Part shown: in pieces, positions 1 through 10,832 of the stretch
Position numbering within the stretch: the stretch's first letter is position 1
How the letters are laid out: every line of letters starts with the position of its first letter
DNA from: Reyranella sp.
GTDB taxonomy: Bacteria > Pseudomonadota > Alphaproteobacteria > Reyranellales > Reyranellaceae
Reading direction: 5' to 3'
Length of the DNA: 17,372 nt
Assembly: GCA_004296815.1 (NCBI GenBank)
Contig: SCVT01000348.1
Coordinates: 1 to 17,372, forward strand
The notes under the pieces: model-generated
The model's input: only the letters and a program-made list of their open reading frames with translations
What the model was told of the DNA's origin: nothing
The model's database searches: none
Translations under genes and position numbers: made by a program

Positions 1-331
1 TTCCGATCTTCGTCGCCTGGATGATGCTGATGACCGCGGCCTGGATGCGGTTCTGCACGATCTGGTTCTGCTTGGAGTTGGCGATGATCTCGGTGCGCTC
101 GGTCTTGAGCTTGTCGATCTCGCCGCGCAGGCGCTTCAGGATCGCCTGCTGCATGTCGATGACGCCCGGACCCGAAACCTTCGGCGTCACGCCCATCTCG
201 GACGCGAGCTCGGCGTGCTTGTCGAAGAAATCGGGATGGGCCTTGAGATAGGCCACGACGTCGTCGGCCGTGATCACCTTGACCTGTCGGCCGGAGCCGT
301 CGGGAGCGGGGATCGTGCCGTCGGCGCTCAT
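1..331 (-). CDS. DUF484 family protein, N-terminal part (runs off the window)
   Basis: The first 110 residues are visible; the C-terminal part lies beyond base 1. Residues about 22-47 ([20 protein letters not shown] and following) match the opening of DUF484 proteins, whose members typically start with a short 'xYLxxHPDFF' helix pair. A charged helical stretch (about residues 62-93, rich in K, R, E and Q) follows and probably forms the coiled coil that normally precedes a GAF-like domain. The ATG at 331-329 overlaps the TGA of the upstream aldolase gene in an ATGA arrangement, so translation is probably coupled. In many proteobacteria DUF484 sits just upstream of xerC; that gene would lie outside this window. 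The biochemical role of DUF484 is not established. The family call is from recognition of the N-terminal motif only. Confidence 0.82.
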   Translation of the reverse strand, partial: MSADGTIPAPDGSGRQVKVITADDVVAYLKAHPDFFDKHAELASEMGVTPKVSGPGVIDMQQAILKRLRGEIDKLKTERTEIIANSKQNQIVQNRIQAAVISIIQATKIG

Positions 332-984
332 AGGATTGACTGTCCTGTCTTCGCCCAGTCGTCGAGGAAGGCCTTGAGGCCGTTGTCGGTCAGCGTGTGC
401 TTGAAGAGCTGGCGCAGCACGTTGGGCGGCACGGTCGCGACATGGGCGCCGAGCTTGGCGCCGGCGATCACGTGCTGGGTGTGGCGCACCGAGGCCACCA
501 GCACCTCGGTCTTGAGGTGCGGGTACTGCCGGTAGATCGTCATGATCTCGGCGATCAGGTGCATGCCGTCCTGGCCGATATCGTCGAGGCGGCCGACGAA
601 GGGCGAGACGAAGGTGGCGCCGGCCTTGGCGGCGAGCAGCGCCTGGGCGGCCGAGAAGCAGAGGGTGACGTTCACCATCGTGCCTTCGCTGGTCAGCGCC
701 TTGCAGGTCTTGAGGCCGTCGGGCGTCAGCGGCACCTTCACCGCGACGTTCTTGGCGATCTTGGCGAGCTTTCGGCCCTCCTCGAGCATCGTCTTGTGGT
801 CGGTCGCGACGGTCTCGGCGCTGACCGGGCCGGGGACGATGGCGCAGATCTCCTTGATGACGTCGAGCATCTGGCGGCCCGACTTGGCGATCAGCGAGGG
901 ATTGGTCGTGACACCGTCGAGCAGCCCGGAGGCGGCGAGGTCCTTGATCTCGGCAACATCGGCGGTATCGACGAAGAACTTCAT
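328..984 (-). CDS. fsa: Fructose-6-phosphate aldolase / transaldolase family protein
   Basis: This 218-residue protein belongs to the short transaldolase (FSA/TalC) group, whose members are about 215-220 residues and act in the cytoplasm as Schiff-base class I aldolases on sugar phosphates. It opens with [16 protein letters not shown], has [13 protein letters not shown] at about 24-36, and carries the Schiff-base lysine in AVKVPLT (Lys83, equivalent to Lys85 of E. coli FSA). [11 protein letters not shown] and the TEVLVASVR block follow further on. The start is the ATG at 984, eight bases after a GAGG ribosome-binding sequence; the reading frame stays open upstream but that part has no family similarity. 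Whether the true activity is fructose-6-phosphate aldolase or transaldolase cannot be read from the sequence. It is transcribed away from priA and is coupled to the DUF484 gene by an ATGA overlap. Confidence 0.93.
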   Translation of the reverse strand: MKFFVDTADVAEIKDLAASGLLDGVTTNPSLIAKSGRQMLDVIKEICAIVPGPVSAETVATDHKTMLEEGRKLAKIAKNVAVKVPLTPDGLKTCKALTSEGTMVNVTLCFSAAQALLAAKAGATFVSPFVGRLDDIGQDGMHLIAEIMTIYRQYPHLKTEVLVASVRHTQHVIAGAKLGAHVATVPPNVLRQLFKHTLTDNGLKAFLDDWAKTGQSIL

Positions 985-1031
985 ATAAAATGCCTCAATG
1001 GCCAGTGGTTCGGACCGCCCTGCAGCCACAA

Positions 1032-1060
1032 TTTCTAGCGATTCCGCCCCCCAGCCACAA
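1032..1060 (-). promoter_or_regulatory. Weak sigma70-type promoter candidate for fsa-DUF484
   Basis: Read on the minus strand, TTGTGG (1060-1055) and TAGAAA (1037-1032) are separated by 17 bp, which is the right spacing, but they match the consensus at only 3 of 6 and 4 of 6 positions. The site lies about 50 bp before the fsa start codon, in the region that would be coding if priA began at its most upstream ATG. It is the best pair I could see, not a strong one. Confidence 0.25.
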
Positions 1061-1093
1061 GCCGACGGGGATGCGTCGTCGCCCCGGGAATCG

Positions 1094-3265
1094 GTGGAAA
1101 ACACGATCAAGGTGCTGCTGCCCTTGCCGCTTGCGGACGCCTACGACTACCGCGTGCCGGAAGGCATGGCCGTGGTTCCGGGCCACTTCGTGGTCGTGCC
1201 GCTCGGCAAGCGCGAGATGGTCGGTGTCGTCTGGGGCGCAGGCTCGGGCGACGTGCCGTCCGCGAAGTTGCGCGACGTGATCGACATCCTGCCGGCCCAG
1301 CCGATGGCCGACGCGATGCGCCGCTTCGTCGACTGGGTCTCGGCCTACACCTTGATGCCGCCGGGCGCGGTGTTGCGCATGGCGATGAGCGTGCCCTCCG
1401 CCCTCGAGGCGCCCAAGACCGAGCTCGTCTATCGCCCGGCCGAGCGTTCGGACGATAGCGAACTGAAGCTCACCGCCGCGCGCCGCCGCGTGCTGGAGGC
1501 ACTGAAGGACGGGCCGGCGATGGCGGCGGCCGAGCTCGCCCATCTCGCGGGCGTCGGCGCCTCCGTCGTGAAGACCATGGCCTCGATCGGCCTGCTCGAA
1601 GCCGTGGAGCGCACGGTGCGGCGCTCTTTCGCGCAGCCCGACGGCCTGCGCGATGGCCCGACGCTCTCGCCGGCACAGAAGGTTGCCGCCGACGGACTAG
1701 TGGAGAAGGTGAGGGCGCACACCTTCTCCGCCACCCTGCTCGACGGCGTGCCGGGCGCGGGCAAGACCGAGGTCTATTTCGAGGCGATCGCGGCGGCGCT
1801 GGCGGCCGGCCGGCAGGTGCTGGTGCTGCTGCCCGAGATCGCGCTCACGGCGCAGTGGCTGAAGCGCTTCGAGGATCGCTTCGGCGCGCTGCCCGCGGCC
1901 TGGCATTCCGGGCTGACGAGCCTCGAACGGCGCGAGACCTGGCGGGCCATCGCCGACGGCCGCGTGAACGTCGTGGTCGGCGCACGCTCGGCGTTGTTCA
2001 TGCCGTTCGCGAAGTTGGGCCTCATCGTCGTCGACGAGGAGCACGACCAGTCCTTCAAGCAGGACGAAGGCGTGGTCTACAACGCCCGCGACATGGCGGT
2101 GGTGCGGGCCCGGCTCGAATCCGCGCCGATCGTGCTGGCTTCCGCGACGCCCTCGCTCGAGAGCGTCACCAACGTCGCCGCCGGCCGCTACTCGGCGCTG
2201 CATCTTCCCGGCCGCCACGGCGGCCACCAGCTCGCGACCCTGTCGGCGGTGGACATGCGCCGCGAGCCGCCGGCCCGCGGCCGCTGGCTGTCGCCGCCGG
2301 TCGTCGAGGCGATGAAGCAGACCATGGCCGCCGGCGAACAGACGCTGCTGTTCCTCAATCGCCGCGGCTATGCGCCGATCACCCTCTGCCGCGCCTGCGG
2401 CAAGGGCCTCGAATGCCCGCAATGCTCGGCCTGGCTGGTCGAGCACCGCTTCCGCCGCACCCTGATCTGCCACCATTGCGGCTACACCGAGCCGCCGGCG
2501 CGCGACTGCCGCCATTGCGGCGCGGTCGACCAGTTCGTGGCCTGCGGGCCCGGCGTCGAGCGCTTGGCCGAGGAGGCGCTGGAGCTCTTCCCCGAGGCGC
2601 GGCTGGAACTCTTCACCTCCGACAGCCTGATGAACCGCGACGAGGCCAACGCGGCCGTCGAGCGTATGGAGAAGGGCGAGATCGATATCCTGATCGGCAC
2701 GCAGATGGCCGCGAAGGGGCATCACTTCCCCAACCTGACGCTGGTCGCCGTGATCGACGCCGATCTCGGCCTGAACGGCGGCGACCTGCGCGCGGCCGAG
2801 CGCACCTTCCAGCTACTCTATCAGGTCGCGGGCCGCGCCGGCCGCGACGGAAGGCCGGGCCGGGCGCTGATCCAGACGCACAGTCCCGAGCATGCCGTGA
2901 TGCAGGCGCTGGTCTCGGGTGATCGCGACCGCTTTGTCGGGGTCGAGCTGCACGATCGCGAGATCGCCGGCATGCCGCCCTATGGGCGCCTGGCCTCGCT
3001 CATCATCTCCGGTCCCGATCCGGCGGCGGTGGACAATGTCTGTGCGGCATTGGCGCGCCACGCGCCGCAGCAGGAGGGCGTCTCCGTGCTCGGTCCGTCG
3101 GTGGCACCGATGGCGCTCCTGCGCGGACGGCACCGGCGCCGTTTCCTGCTCAAGGCCAGCCGCGATATCGCTGTCCAGCCGCTGATTCACGCCTGGCTTG
3201 AGCACATCGGATTGCCCGGTTCAGTGCGCCTGCAGGTCGACGTCGACCCCTATTCCTTCCTGTGA
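1094..3265 (+). CDS. priA: Primosomal protein N' (PriA), replication-restart helicase
   Basis: PriA is a 3'-5' superfamily 2 DNA helicase that recognises stalled forks and reloads DnaB. Numbered from the GTG at 1094 (723 aa; E. coli has 732), the protein opens with [20 protein letters not shown] (3'-DNA-binding domain). Walker A GVPGAGKT is at about 218-225 and the DEEH box at 314-317. A zinc-binding block of paired cysteines (CRACG, CPQC, CHHC, CRHC) begins at Cys432, and [13 protein letters not shown] is the last helicase motif. An ATG at 998 would add 32 residues. I prefer the GTG because the extra segment is low-complexity, has clearly lower third-position GC than the rest of the gene, and would leave only 13 bp between two divergent start codons. 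In addition, the GTG places the LLPLPL motif about seven residues from the N-terminus, as in other PriA proteins. The start is the only uncertain point. Confidence 0.95.
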   Translation: MENTIKVLLPLPLADAYDYRVPEGMAVVPGHFVVVPLGKREMVGVVWGAGSGDVPSAKLRDVIDILPAQPMADAMRRFVDWVSAYTLMPPGAVLRMAMSVPSALEAPKTELVYRPAERSDDSELKLTAARRRVLEALKDGPAMAAAELAHLAGVGASVVKTMASIGLLEAVERTVRRSFAQPDGLRDGPTLSPAQKVAADGLVEKVRAHTFSATLLDGVPGAGKTEVYFEAIAAALAAGRQVLVLLPEIALTAQWLKRFEDRFGALPAAWHSGLTSLERRETWRAIADGRVNVVVGARSALFMPFAKLGLIVVDEEHDQSFKQDEGVVYNARDMAVVRARLESAPIVLASATPSLESVTNVAAGRYSALHLPGRHGGHQLATLSAVDMRREPPARGRWLSPPVVEAMKQTMAAGEQTLLFLNRRGYAPITLCRACGKGLECPQCSAWLVEHRFRRTLICHHCGYTEPPARDCRHCGAVDQFVACGPGVERLAEEALELFPEARLELFTSDSLMNRDEANAAVERMEKGEIDILIGTQMAAKGHHFPNLTLVAVIDADLGLNGGDLRAAERTFQLLYQVAGRAGRDGRPGRALIQTHSPEHAVMQALVSGDRDRFVGVELHDREIAGMPPYGRLASLIISGPDPAAVDNVCAALARHAPQQEGVSVLGPSVAPMALLRGRHRRRFLLKASRDIAVQPLIHAWLEHIGLPGSVRLQVDVDPYSFL

Positions 3266-3276
3266 CACAACGCGCT

Positions 3277-3328
3277 GAAAAACCGCGGTAATACAGGGCT
3301 TTGCCAACCTTGCGCCGGGAAAAACCGC
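3277..3328 (+). repeat. Direct repeat GAAAAACCGC, two copies 42 bp apart, upstream of the F1 operon
   Basis: Exact 10-bp copies lie at 3277-3286 and 3319-3328. Each is followed within a few bases by a GGTA sequence, so the similarity may be slightly longer with a gap. The 42-bp period is four helical turns, which would put two bound proteins on the same face of the DNA. They fall in the 185-bp gap (3266-3450) that must carry the atp operon promoter. I saw no convincing -35/-10 pair in the gap; TAATAC at 3289-3294 is the best -10-like hexamer, but its nearest -35-like partner GTGACA (3262-3267) is 21 bp away. Confidence 0.35.
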
Positions 3329-3417
3329 ATGGTAGCAACGCGCGCTTTTCCGGGGTGGGGCGGCAAGCGACACACGCGTTCTGCTTGGAAAAAGTTCGTA
3401 GATTCAATGGCTTGCCG

Positions 3418-3442
3418 GCCGCGTTCCGCGGCAGGGGAGAGG
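3418..3442 (+). promoter_or_regulatory. Leader hairpin directly abutting the atpH Shine-Dalgarno sequence
   Basis: GCCGCG (3418-3423) and CGCGGC (3427-3432) form a perfect six-bp all-GC stem with a three-base TTC loop. The next base begins AGGGGAGAGG (3433-3442), a strong Shine-Dalgarno sequence eight bases before the GTG of atpH. The hairpin does not cover the ribosome site but stacks against it, so it could protect the leader or tune delta-subunit translation. That function is inference; the geometry is directly visible. Confidence 0.45.
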
Positions 3443-3450
3443 CTTCCGAC

Positions 3451-4013
3451 GTGTCAACCGCATCCTCCGCCATCTCCGGCGTCGCCGGACGCTATGCCAG
3501 CGCCCTTTTCGAGCTGGCGGACACTGCCAAGTCGCTCGATCAGGTCGCCCAGGACCTCACCACATTCCGCAAGATGGTCGGCGAAAGTGCCGATCTCGCC
3601 CGCCTCATCGCGAGCCCGGTGATCGGCCGCGACCTGCAGGGCAAGGCGCTGCTGGCCGTGCTCGATGCCGCTGGCATCAAAGGCCTGACCCGCAACTTCG
3701 TCGGCACCGTCGCGGCCAACGGCCGTGCGCGCGACCTGCCGGGCATGGCTTCCGCCTTTCTCGCCGAGCTGGCCAGCCGCCGCGGCGAGACCACGGCGAC
3801 CGTGACGTCGGCCGTGCCGCTTACGCAGGCCCAGCTCGATCAGCTCAGCGCCGCGCTCAAGGGCGTGCTGGGCGGTGCCAAGGTTTCCATCGACGCGCGC
3901 GTCGAACCCGACATTCTCGGCGGTCTCGTCGTGAAGGTCGGCTCGCGCCTGTTCGATTCGTCCATCCGAAGCAAGCTGCAGCGCTTGCAGCTTGCCATGA
4001 AGGGAGTTGCCTA

Positions 4014-4014
<1 letters not shown>
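3451..4014 (+). CDS. atpH: ATP synthase F1 subunit delta
   Basis: Delta is the stator protein that ties the alpha3beta3 crown to the F0 b subunits (it is called OSCP in mitochondria). The 187-residue product has the family hallmarks [11 protein letters not shown] near the N-terminus and [28 protein letters not shown] near the C-terminus, and its length matches other alphaproteobacterial delta subunits. The GTG at 3451 is chosen as start because AGGGGAGAGG lies eight bases upstream and the residues before it (the frame is open back to 3301) do not resemble delta. It is the first gene of the F1 operon. Its TAA overlaps the ATG of atpA by one base (TAATG), so the two are probably translationally coupled. 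Confidence 0.95.
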
Positions 4015-5540
<1,526 letters not shown>

Positions 5541-5555
5541 CGCCCGAAGGTTTCG

Positions 5556-7900
<2,345 letters not shown>

Positions 7901-7904
7901 GCAG

Positions 7905-8318
7905 ATGGCCAAGGTCTCCTTCCGTCTGGTGATGCCCGAGCGCGAGCTGCTCGCGACCGAGGCCGACATGGTTGTCGTCCCGGGCAGCGAAGGCGACTTC
8001 GGTGTCCTGCCGGGCCACGCCCCGCTGATCTCGACCGTCCGTCCGGGCGTGCTCGAGGTCTTCCAGGGCAACAAGGCCGAGCAGCGCTTCCTGGTCGTCG
8101 GCGGCTTTGCCGAGGTGACGCCCGAGCGTTGCACGGTTCTGGCCGACGAGGCCCTGCCGTTCGAGCAGGTCACGCCCGAGCAGCTCGCCGAGCGCGAGCG
8201 TGCGGCCGAGCGTGAGCTGACCGATGCGGCCAGCGATGCCGAGAAGGCGACCGCCGAGAAGAATCTCGCCGTCGCCAAGGACCTGCGCCGGGCGCAGGCC
8301 TACTACGCCAGCCGCTGA
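7905..8318 (+). CDS. atpC: ATP synthase F1 subunit epsilon
   Basis: Epsilon binds the foot of gamma and can inhibit ATP hydrolysis. The 137-residue protein has the expected N-terminal beta-sandwich (MAKVSFRLVMPERELLATEADMVVVPGSEGDFGVLPGHAPLIS, then GVLEVF and FLVVGGFAEVTPERCTVLADEA). A charged two-helix C-terminal hairpin (about residues 88-137) follows. The start ATG lies four bases after the TAA of atpD. No good Shine-Dalgarno sequence is present (only GAGGCGG inside the end of atpD), so it may depend on ribosomes arriving from atpD. That would suit a single-copy subunit. It is the last gene of the F1 operon and is followed by a strong hairpin. Confidence 0.96.
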   Translation: MAKVSFRLVMPERELLATEADMVVVPGSEGDFGVLPGHAPLISTVRPGVLEVFQGNKAEQRFLVVGGFAEVTPERCTVLADEALPFEQVTPEQLAERERAAERELTDAASDAEKATAEKNLAVAKDLRRAQAYYASR

Positions 8319-8356
8319 CTTCAGCGCCACTGCGCAATTTTCTGTCGAGATGTGCA

Positions 8357-8383
8357 CCGGCCGGCCATTGAAAGGCGGGCCGG
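8357..8383 (+). terminator. Hairpin at the end of the atpHAGDC operon, probable terminator
   Basis: CCGGCCGGCC (8357-8366) pairs with GGCGGGCCGG (8374-8383). This gives six outer and three inner GC pairs with one G-G mismatch and a seven-base ATTGAAA loop. It begins 38 bp after the atpC stop. The downstream sequence (ACGTCGCTTTATTA) is only moderately T-rich, so it is not a textbook intrinsic terminator; it may pause or partly terminate, or act as a 3' mRNA stabiliser. Confidence 0.55.
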
Positions 8384-8396
8384 ACGTCGCTTTATT
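8368..8396 (+). promoter_or_regulatory. Sigma70-type promoter candidate for the diiron-protein gene
   Basis: TTGAAA (8368-8373, 5 of 6 match to the -35 consensus) is followed after 17 bp by TTTATT (8391-8396, 4 of 6 match to the -10 consensus). A start near 8403 would give a leader of about 29 bases before the ATG at 8432. The -35 element coincides with the loop of the terminator hairpin, so the two signals share the same DNA. Confidence 0.4.
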
Positions 8397-8431
8397 ACAC
8401 TCAAGCGACATGCCGCCGGGGGTTCTCGCTC

Positions 8432-9250
8432 ATGGGTAACTGGACACTCGAGACGATCGCCTGGGATCGCTTCGATGCGTCGAAGGTCGATCCGGAGATC
8501 CTGCGCAACATCAAGGCTGCGGCCCTGGTGGAGCGCAACGGGGGCGACTACGGCATCTATCTCGGCCGCGTCTTCGCCGACGATTCCGCGTTCATGCAAT
8601 CGGTCGACAACTGGGTGGTCGAGGAGGTCCAGCACGGCATGGCGCTGGGCCGCTGGGCACAGCTCGCCGATCCGTCGTGGGATTTCGACGCCGCCTTCGA
8701 CCGCTTCCGCGAGGGCTACAAGCTGCCGCTCGAAGTGACCGCCTCGGTGCGCGGCAGCCAGGCCGGCGAGATGATCGCGCGGTGCATCGTCGAGACCGGC
8801 ACCAGTTCGTACTACAGCGCCCTCAAGGACGCGACCGAGGAACCCGTCCTGAAGCAGATCTGCCAGAAGATCGCGGCCGACGAGTTCCGCCACTACAAGC
8901 TCTTCTACGAACACCTGCGCCGCTGCCTCGCGCGCGACCGGCTGAACCGCTGGGCGCGGCTGCGCATCGGGTGGGGCCGCCTGGCCGAGAGCGAGGACGA
9001 CGAGCTGGCCTACGCGTATTTCGCGGCCAACGAGCCGCGCGACGCCGTCTACGACCGCAAGCGCAACATGCAGGCCTATGCGCGGCGGGCCTATCCGCTC
9101 TACCGCCCGACACACGTGCAGCGCGCCATGGCGATGGTGCTGAAGGCGATCGGCCTGGAACCGCAGGGCCGGCTCAACGCCTTCATGACGCGCGCCGGCC
9201 TCTGGTTCCTGCGCCGCAACGCCGCCAAGCTCGCCGCGCAAGGGGCCTAG
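8432..9250 (+). CDS. Ferritin-like diiron protein, acyl-ACP-desaturase-like
   Basis: This 272-residue cytoplasmic protein shows a complete set of carboxylate-bridged diiron ligands in four-helix order: Glu34; Glu65 and His68 (EEVQHG); Glu121 (CIVETGTSSYYSAL); Glu151 and His154 (ADEFRHYKLFYEH). The EEVQHG and DEFRHYKLF motifs, with the DATEEPVLKQICQKIAADE stretch between, resemble soluble stearoyl-ACP desaturases and their bacterial relatives (EENRHG / DEKRHE). Rubrerythrin-like oxidases are a broader alternative. There is no signal peptide and no rubredoxin-type cysteine pairs. A C-terminal stretch of about 110 residues, rich in Arg and Ala, follows the diiron core. It stands alone, downstream of the ATP synthase operon with its own promoter candidate, and meets rppH tail to tail. 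Substrate and reaction are unknown; 'diiron' is well supported, 'desaturase' is inference. Confidence 0.78.
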   Translation: MGNWTLETIAWDRFDASKVDPEILRNIKAAALVERNGGDYGIYLGRVFADDSAFMQSVDNWVVEEVQHGMALGRWAQLADPSWDFDAAFDRFREGYKLPLEVTASVRGSQAGEMIARCIVETGTSSYYSALKDATEEPVLKQICQKIAADEFRHYKLFYEHLRRCLARDRLNRWARLRIGWGRLAESEDDELAYAYFAANEPRDAVYDRKRNMQAYARRAYPLYRPTHVQRAMAMVLKAIGLEPQGRLNAFMTRAGLWFLRRNAAKLAAQGA

Positions 9251-9726
9251 AGCAGGTCCGAGAACTCCTCGAAGACCGCTTCGTAGACTGTCCGTTTGAA
9301 CGGCACGATCAGCGACAGCAGCTCGTGCTTCGTCACCCAGCGCCAGGCGTCGAATTCCTTGTCGTGCGCATGGATGTCGATGTCGGCGTCGGTGCCGGTG
9401 AAGGCCAGCGCGAACCACCGCTGCGCCTGGCCGCGCCAGCGGCCCTTCCAGTGCGCCGGCCGCCGATCCTCGGGAACCTCGTAGGTGATCCACTTGGCGC
9501 TCTCGCGCAGCAGCAGCGCCTTCGCGGTGCCGACCTCCTCGTGTAGCTCGCGGCAGGCCGCCTCGACCGGCGACTCGCCCTCGTCGATCCCACCCTGCGG
9601 CATCTGCCAGGAGTCGGGTCGGTCGGCGCGGTTGCCGACGAAGATGCGCCGGTCCGCGGCGATCAGCATCAGGCCGACGTTCTGGCGAAACGCCTCGGGC
9701 CGCCCCGGTGCAGAGGATCGGGTCAC
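9247..9726 (-). CDS. rppH: RNA pyrophosphohydrolase (Nudix), RppH/InvA type
   Basis: RppH removes pyrophosphate from the 5' triphosphate of mRNAs and so opens them to RNase E; the alphaproteobacterial versions also hydrolyse dinucleoside polyphosphates. The Nudix box is complete: Gly45, Glu51, Arg59-Glu60 and Glu63-Glu64 in GGIDEGESPVEAACRELHEE, preceded by the family's RQNVGLMLI and DSWQMPQGG. The protein is about 159 residues when begun at the GTG 9726-9724, which overlaps the TGA of the upstream gene (GTGA). The frame is open to an ATG-type start at 9780, but those 18 residues (MPRRLHGPHAAPAGAASP) are unlike the family. No Shine-Dalgarno sequence is evident, so coupling to the upstream gene is likely. 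Its TAG and the TAG of the convergent diiron gene share the palindrome CTAG. Confidence 0.93.
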   Translation of the reverse strand: MTRSSAPGRPEAFRQNVGLMLIAADRRIFVGNRADRPDSWQMPQGGIDEGESPVEAACRELHEEVGTAKALLLRESAKWITYEVPEDRRPAHWKGRWRGQAQRWFALAFTGTDADIDIHAHDKEFDAWRWVTKHELLSLIVPFKRTVYEAVFEEFSDLL

Positions 9727-9736
9727 GGGCGAAGCT
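9721..9736 (-). repeat. 16-bp exact repeat, copy 1, at the yibQ-rppH junction
   Basis: The minus-strand sequence AGCTTCGCCCGTGACC covers the last codons and stop of the deacetylase-like gene and the GTG start of rppH. The same 16 bases occur at 16124-16109, at the GTG start of the nadD-rsfS ORF. The bases flanking the two copies differ. Confidence 0.6.
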
Positions 9737-10811
9737 GCGCCGGCTGGAGCCGCATGCGGGCCATGCAGGCGTCGCGGCATTCGAAGTGGCCGATGAGTGG
9801 CACGAGCGAAACGGTCGGGCTCGCCTCGCGGCGCCTGTGCCAGGCCAGGATGGCGTCGATCGCCTCGTCCTCAGGCTGCACAACACCGAAGGCGTGCCGC
9901 GGCTGGCGATCGGGCGGGCTCTCGCCGACCCAGGCCACCAGCCGGTCGAGGTTTCCGCTCACATTGTCGCCCGCCAGCTTGTAGTCGAGCACGTCGGTGC
10001 TGCGCGCATAGCCCGCGCCGAACTCCTCGGTGAGGCGCTGGATCGAGGCGCTGCCCGGGGCAGGGTTGATCTCGACCAGGGCGAGGCCGCGCTCGGCGAT
10101 CTCCGACACCAGCGGGCGCATCGTCTCATCTGTCTGCGTAACGCGGTCGGGTGAGGAAACCACAAGGCCGACATAGCCTTCGCCGCGTGCCAGAACCGCG
10201 CGCAGGCGGCGCAGGTTCTCCGCGGCATCGACGGTGGCCTCGATCGGACGCACGCCGCGCTCGGCGGCACCCTGATCGGCGATCGGCAGCATCAAATAGC
10301 TCTCGTGGCCACGCTCGCGTGCGAGGGCCAGCCAGCGCGGCAGGTCGGGCGTGCCGGCAAGGAAGGCGAGGCTCACCTCGCCGGGCAGCTCCTCGATGGC
10401 GCGCCGCATGGCCGCTTCGCTGGCGCCGAGATTGATCACGAGCAGGCCGACGCGCGCCGGCGGTCCGGCGGGGTCGAAGCGGCGGGCATTGGCGATCCAG
10501 GGCAGCCAGCCGGACGGCGAGATCTTGGGCAGGCGCTGGCTGTCGACCGTGGTCTCGACCATGCCGGCGATCTCCTCGGCCGGGAGCACGCGAAAACCGG
10601 AGGGCGGCGTGCGGGGCGGAAGGGCCAGCGACTGCACCGGCGCCGGCGGCGACGCCGCCACGGCGGCCTCGACGATATGCGGTGCCTCTCCGTCGAAGTC
10701 GCCGAAGACCGCGACTGCCGTCCCGCCTATCAGTCCGAGGACGAGGGCATAGGCAGCGACCAGGCCACGGCGGCCTGGTCCCGATGCTCCCCGTTGGCCG
10801 GGAGCGGCCAC
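9723..10811 (-). CDS. Divergent polysaccharide deacetylase family protein (YibQ/DUF610 type), probably inactive
   Basis: The 362-residue protein has a short basic N-terminus, one membrane segment (about residues 17-36, GLVAAYALVLGLIGGTAVAVFG), a Pro/Ala linker, and a periplasmic domain matching the 'divergent polysaccharide deacetylase' family. Matching parts include VGLLVINLGASEAAMRRAIEELPGEVSLAFLAGTPDLPRW (about 121-160), ERGHESYLMLP, and TDETMRPLVSEIAERGLALVE. The Asp-Asp that binds metal in active relatives is Ile126-Asn127. The His-containing NHMGS block is VVSSPDRVTQ, and the LDSRT block is VEINPAPGS, so hydrolysis is unlikely. Family members usually travel with envC and ctpA and are linked with cell-wall processes. 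The GTG start follows GGGATGAGG and lies 21 bp after ctpA; the stop overlaps the rppH start. Confidence 0.85.
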   Translation of the reverse strand: MAAPGQRGASGPGRRGLVAAYALVLGLIGGTAVAVFGDFDGEAPHIVEAAVAASPPAPVQSLALPPRTPPSGFRVLPAEEIAGMVETTVDSQRLPKISPSGWLPWIANARRFDPAGPPARVGLLVINLGASEAAMRRAIEELPGEVSLAFLAGTPDLPRWLALARERGHESYLMLPIADQGAAERGVRPIEATVDAAENLRRLRAVLARGEGYVGLVVSSPDRVTQTDETMRPLVSEIAERGLALVEINPAPGSASIQRLTEEFGAGYARSTDVLDYKLAGDNVSGNLDRLVAWVGESPPDRQPRHAFGVVQPEDEAIDAILAWHRRREASPTVSLVPLIGHFECRDACMARMRLQPAQLRP

Positions 10812-10832
10812 GACCTCATCCCGTGCGGCCGC

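Noticed and set aside
3301..3450. Upstream extension of atpH by 50 residues
   Set aside because: The sequence lacks delta-subunit similarity and contains the leader hairpin and the Shine-Dalgarno sequence that serves the GTG at 3451.
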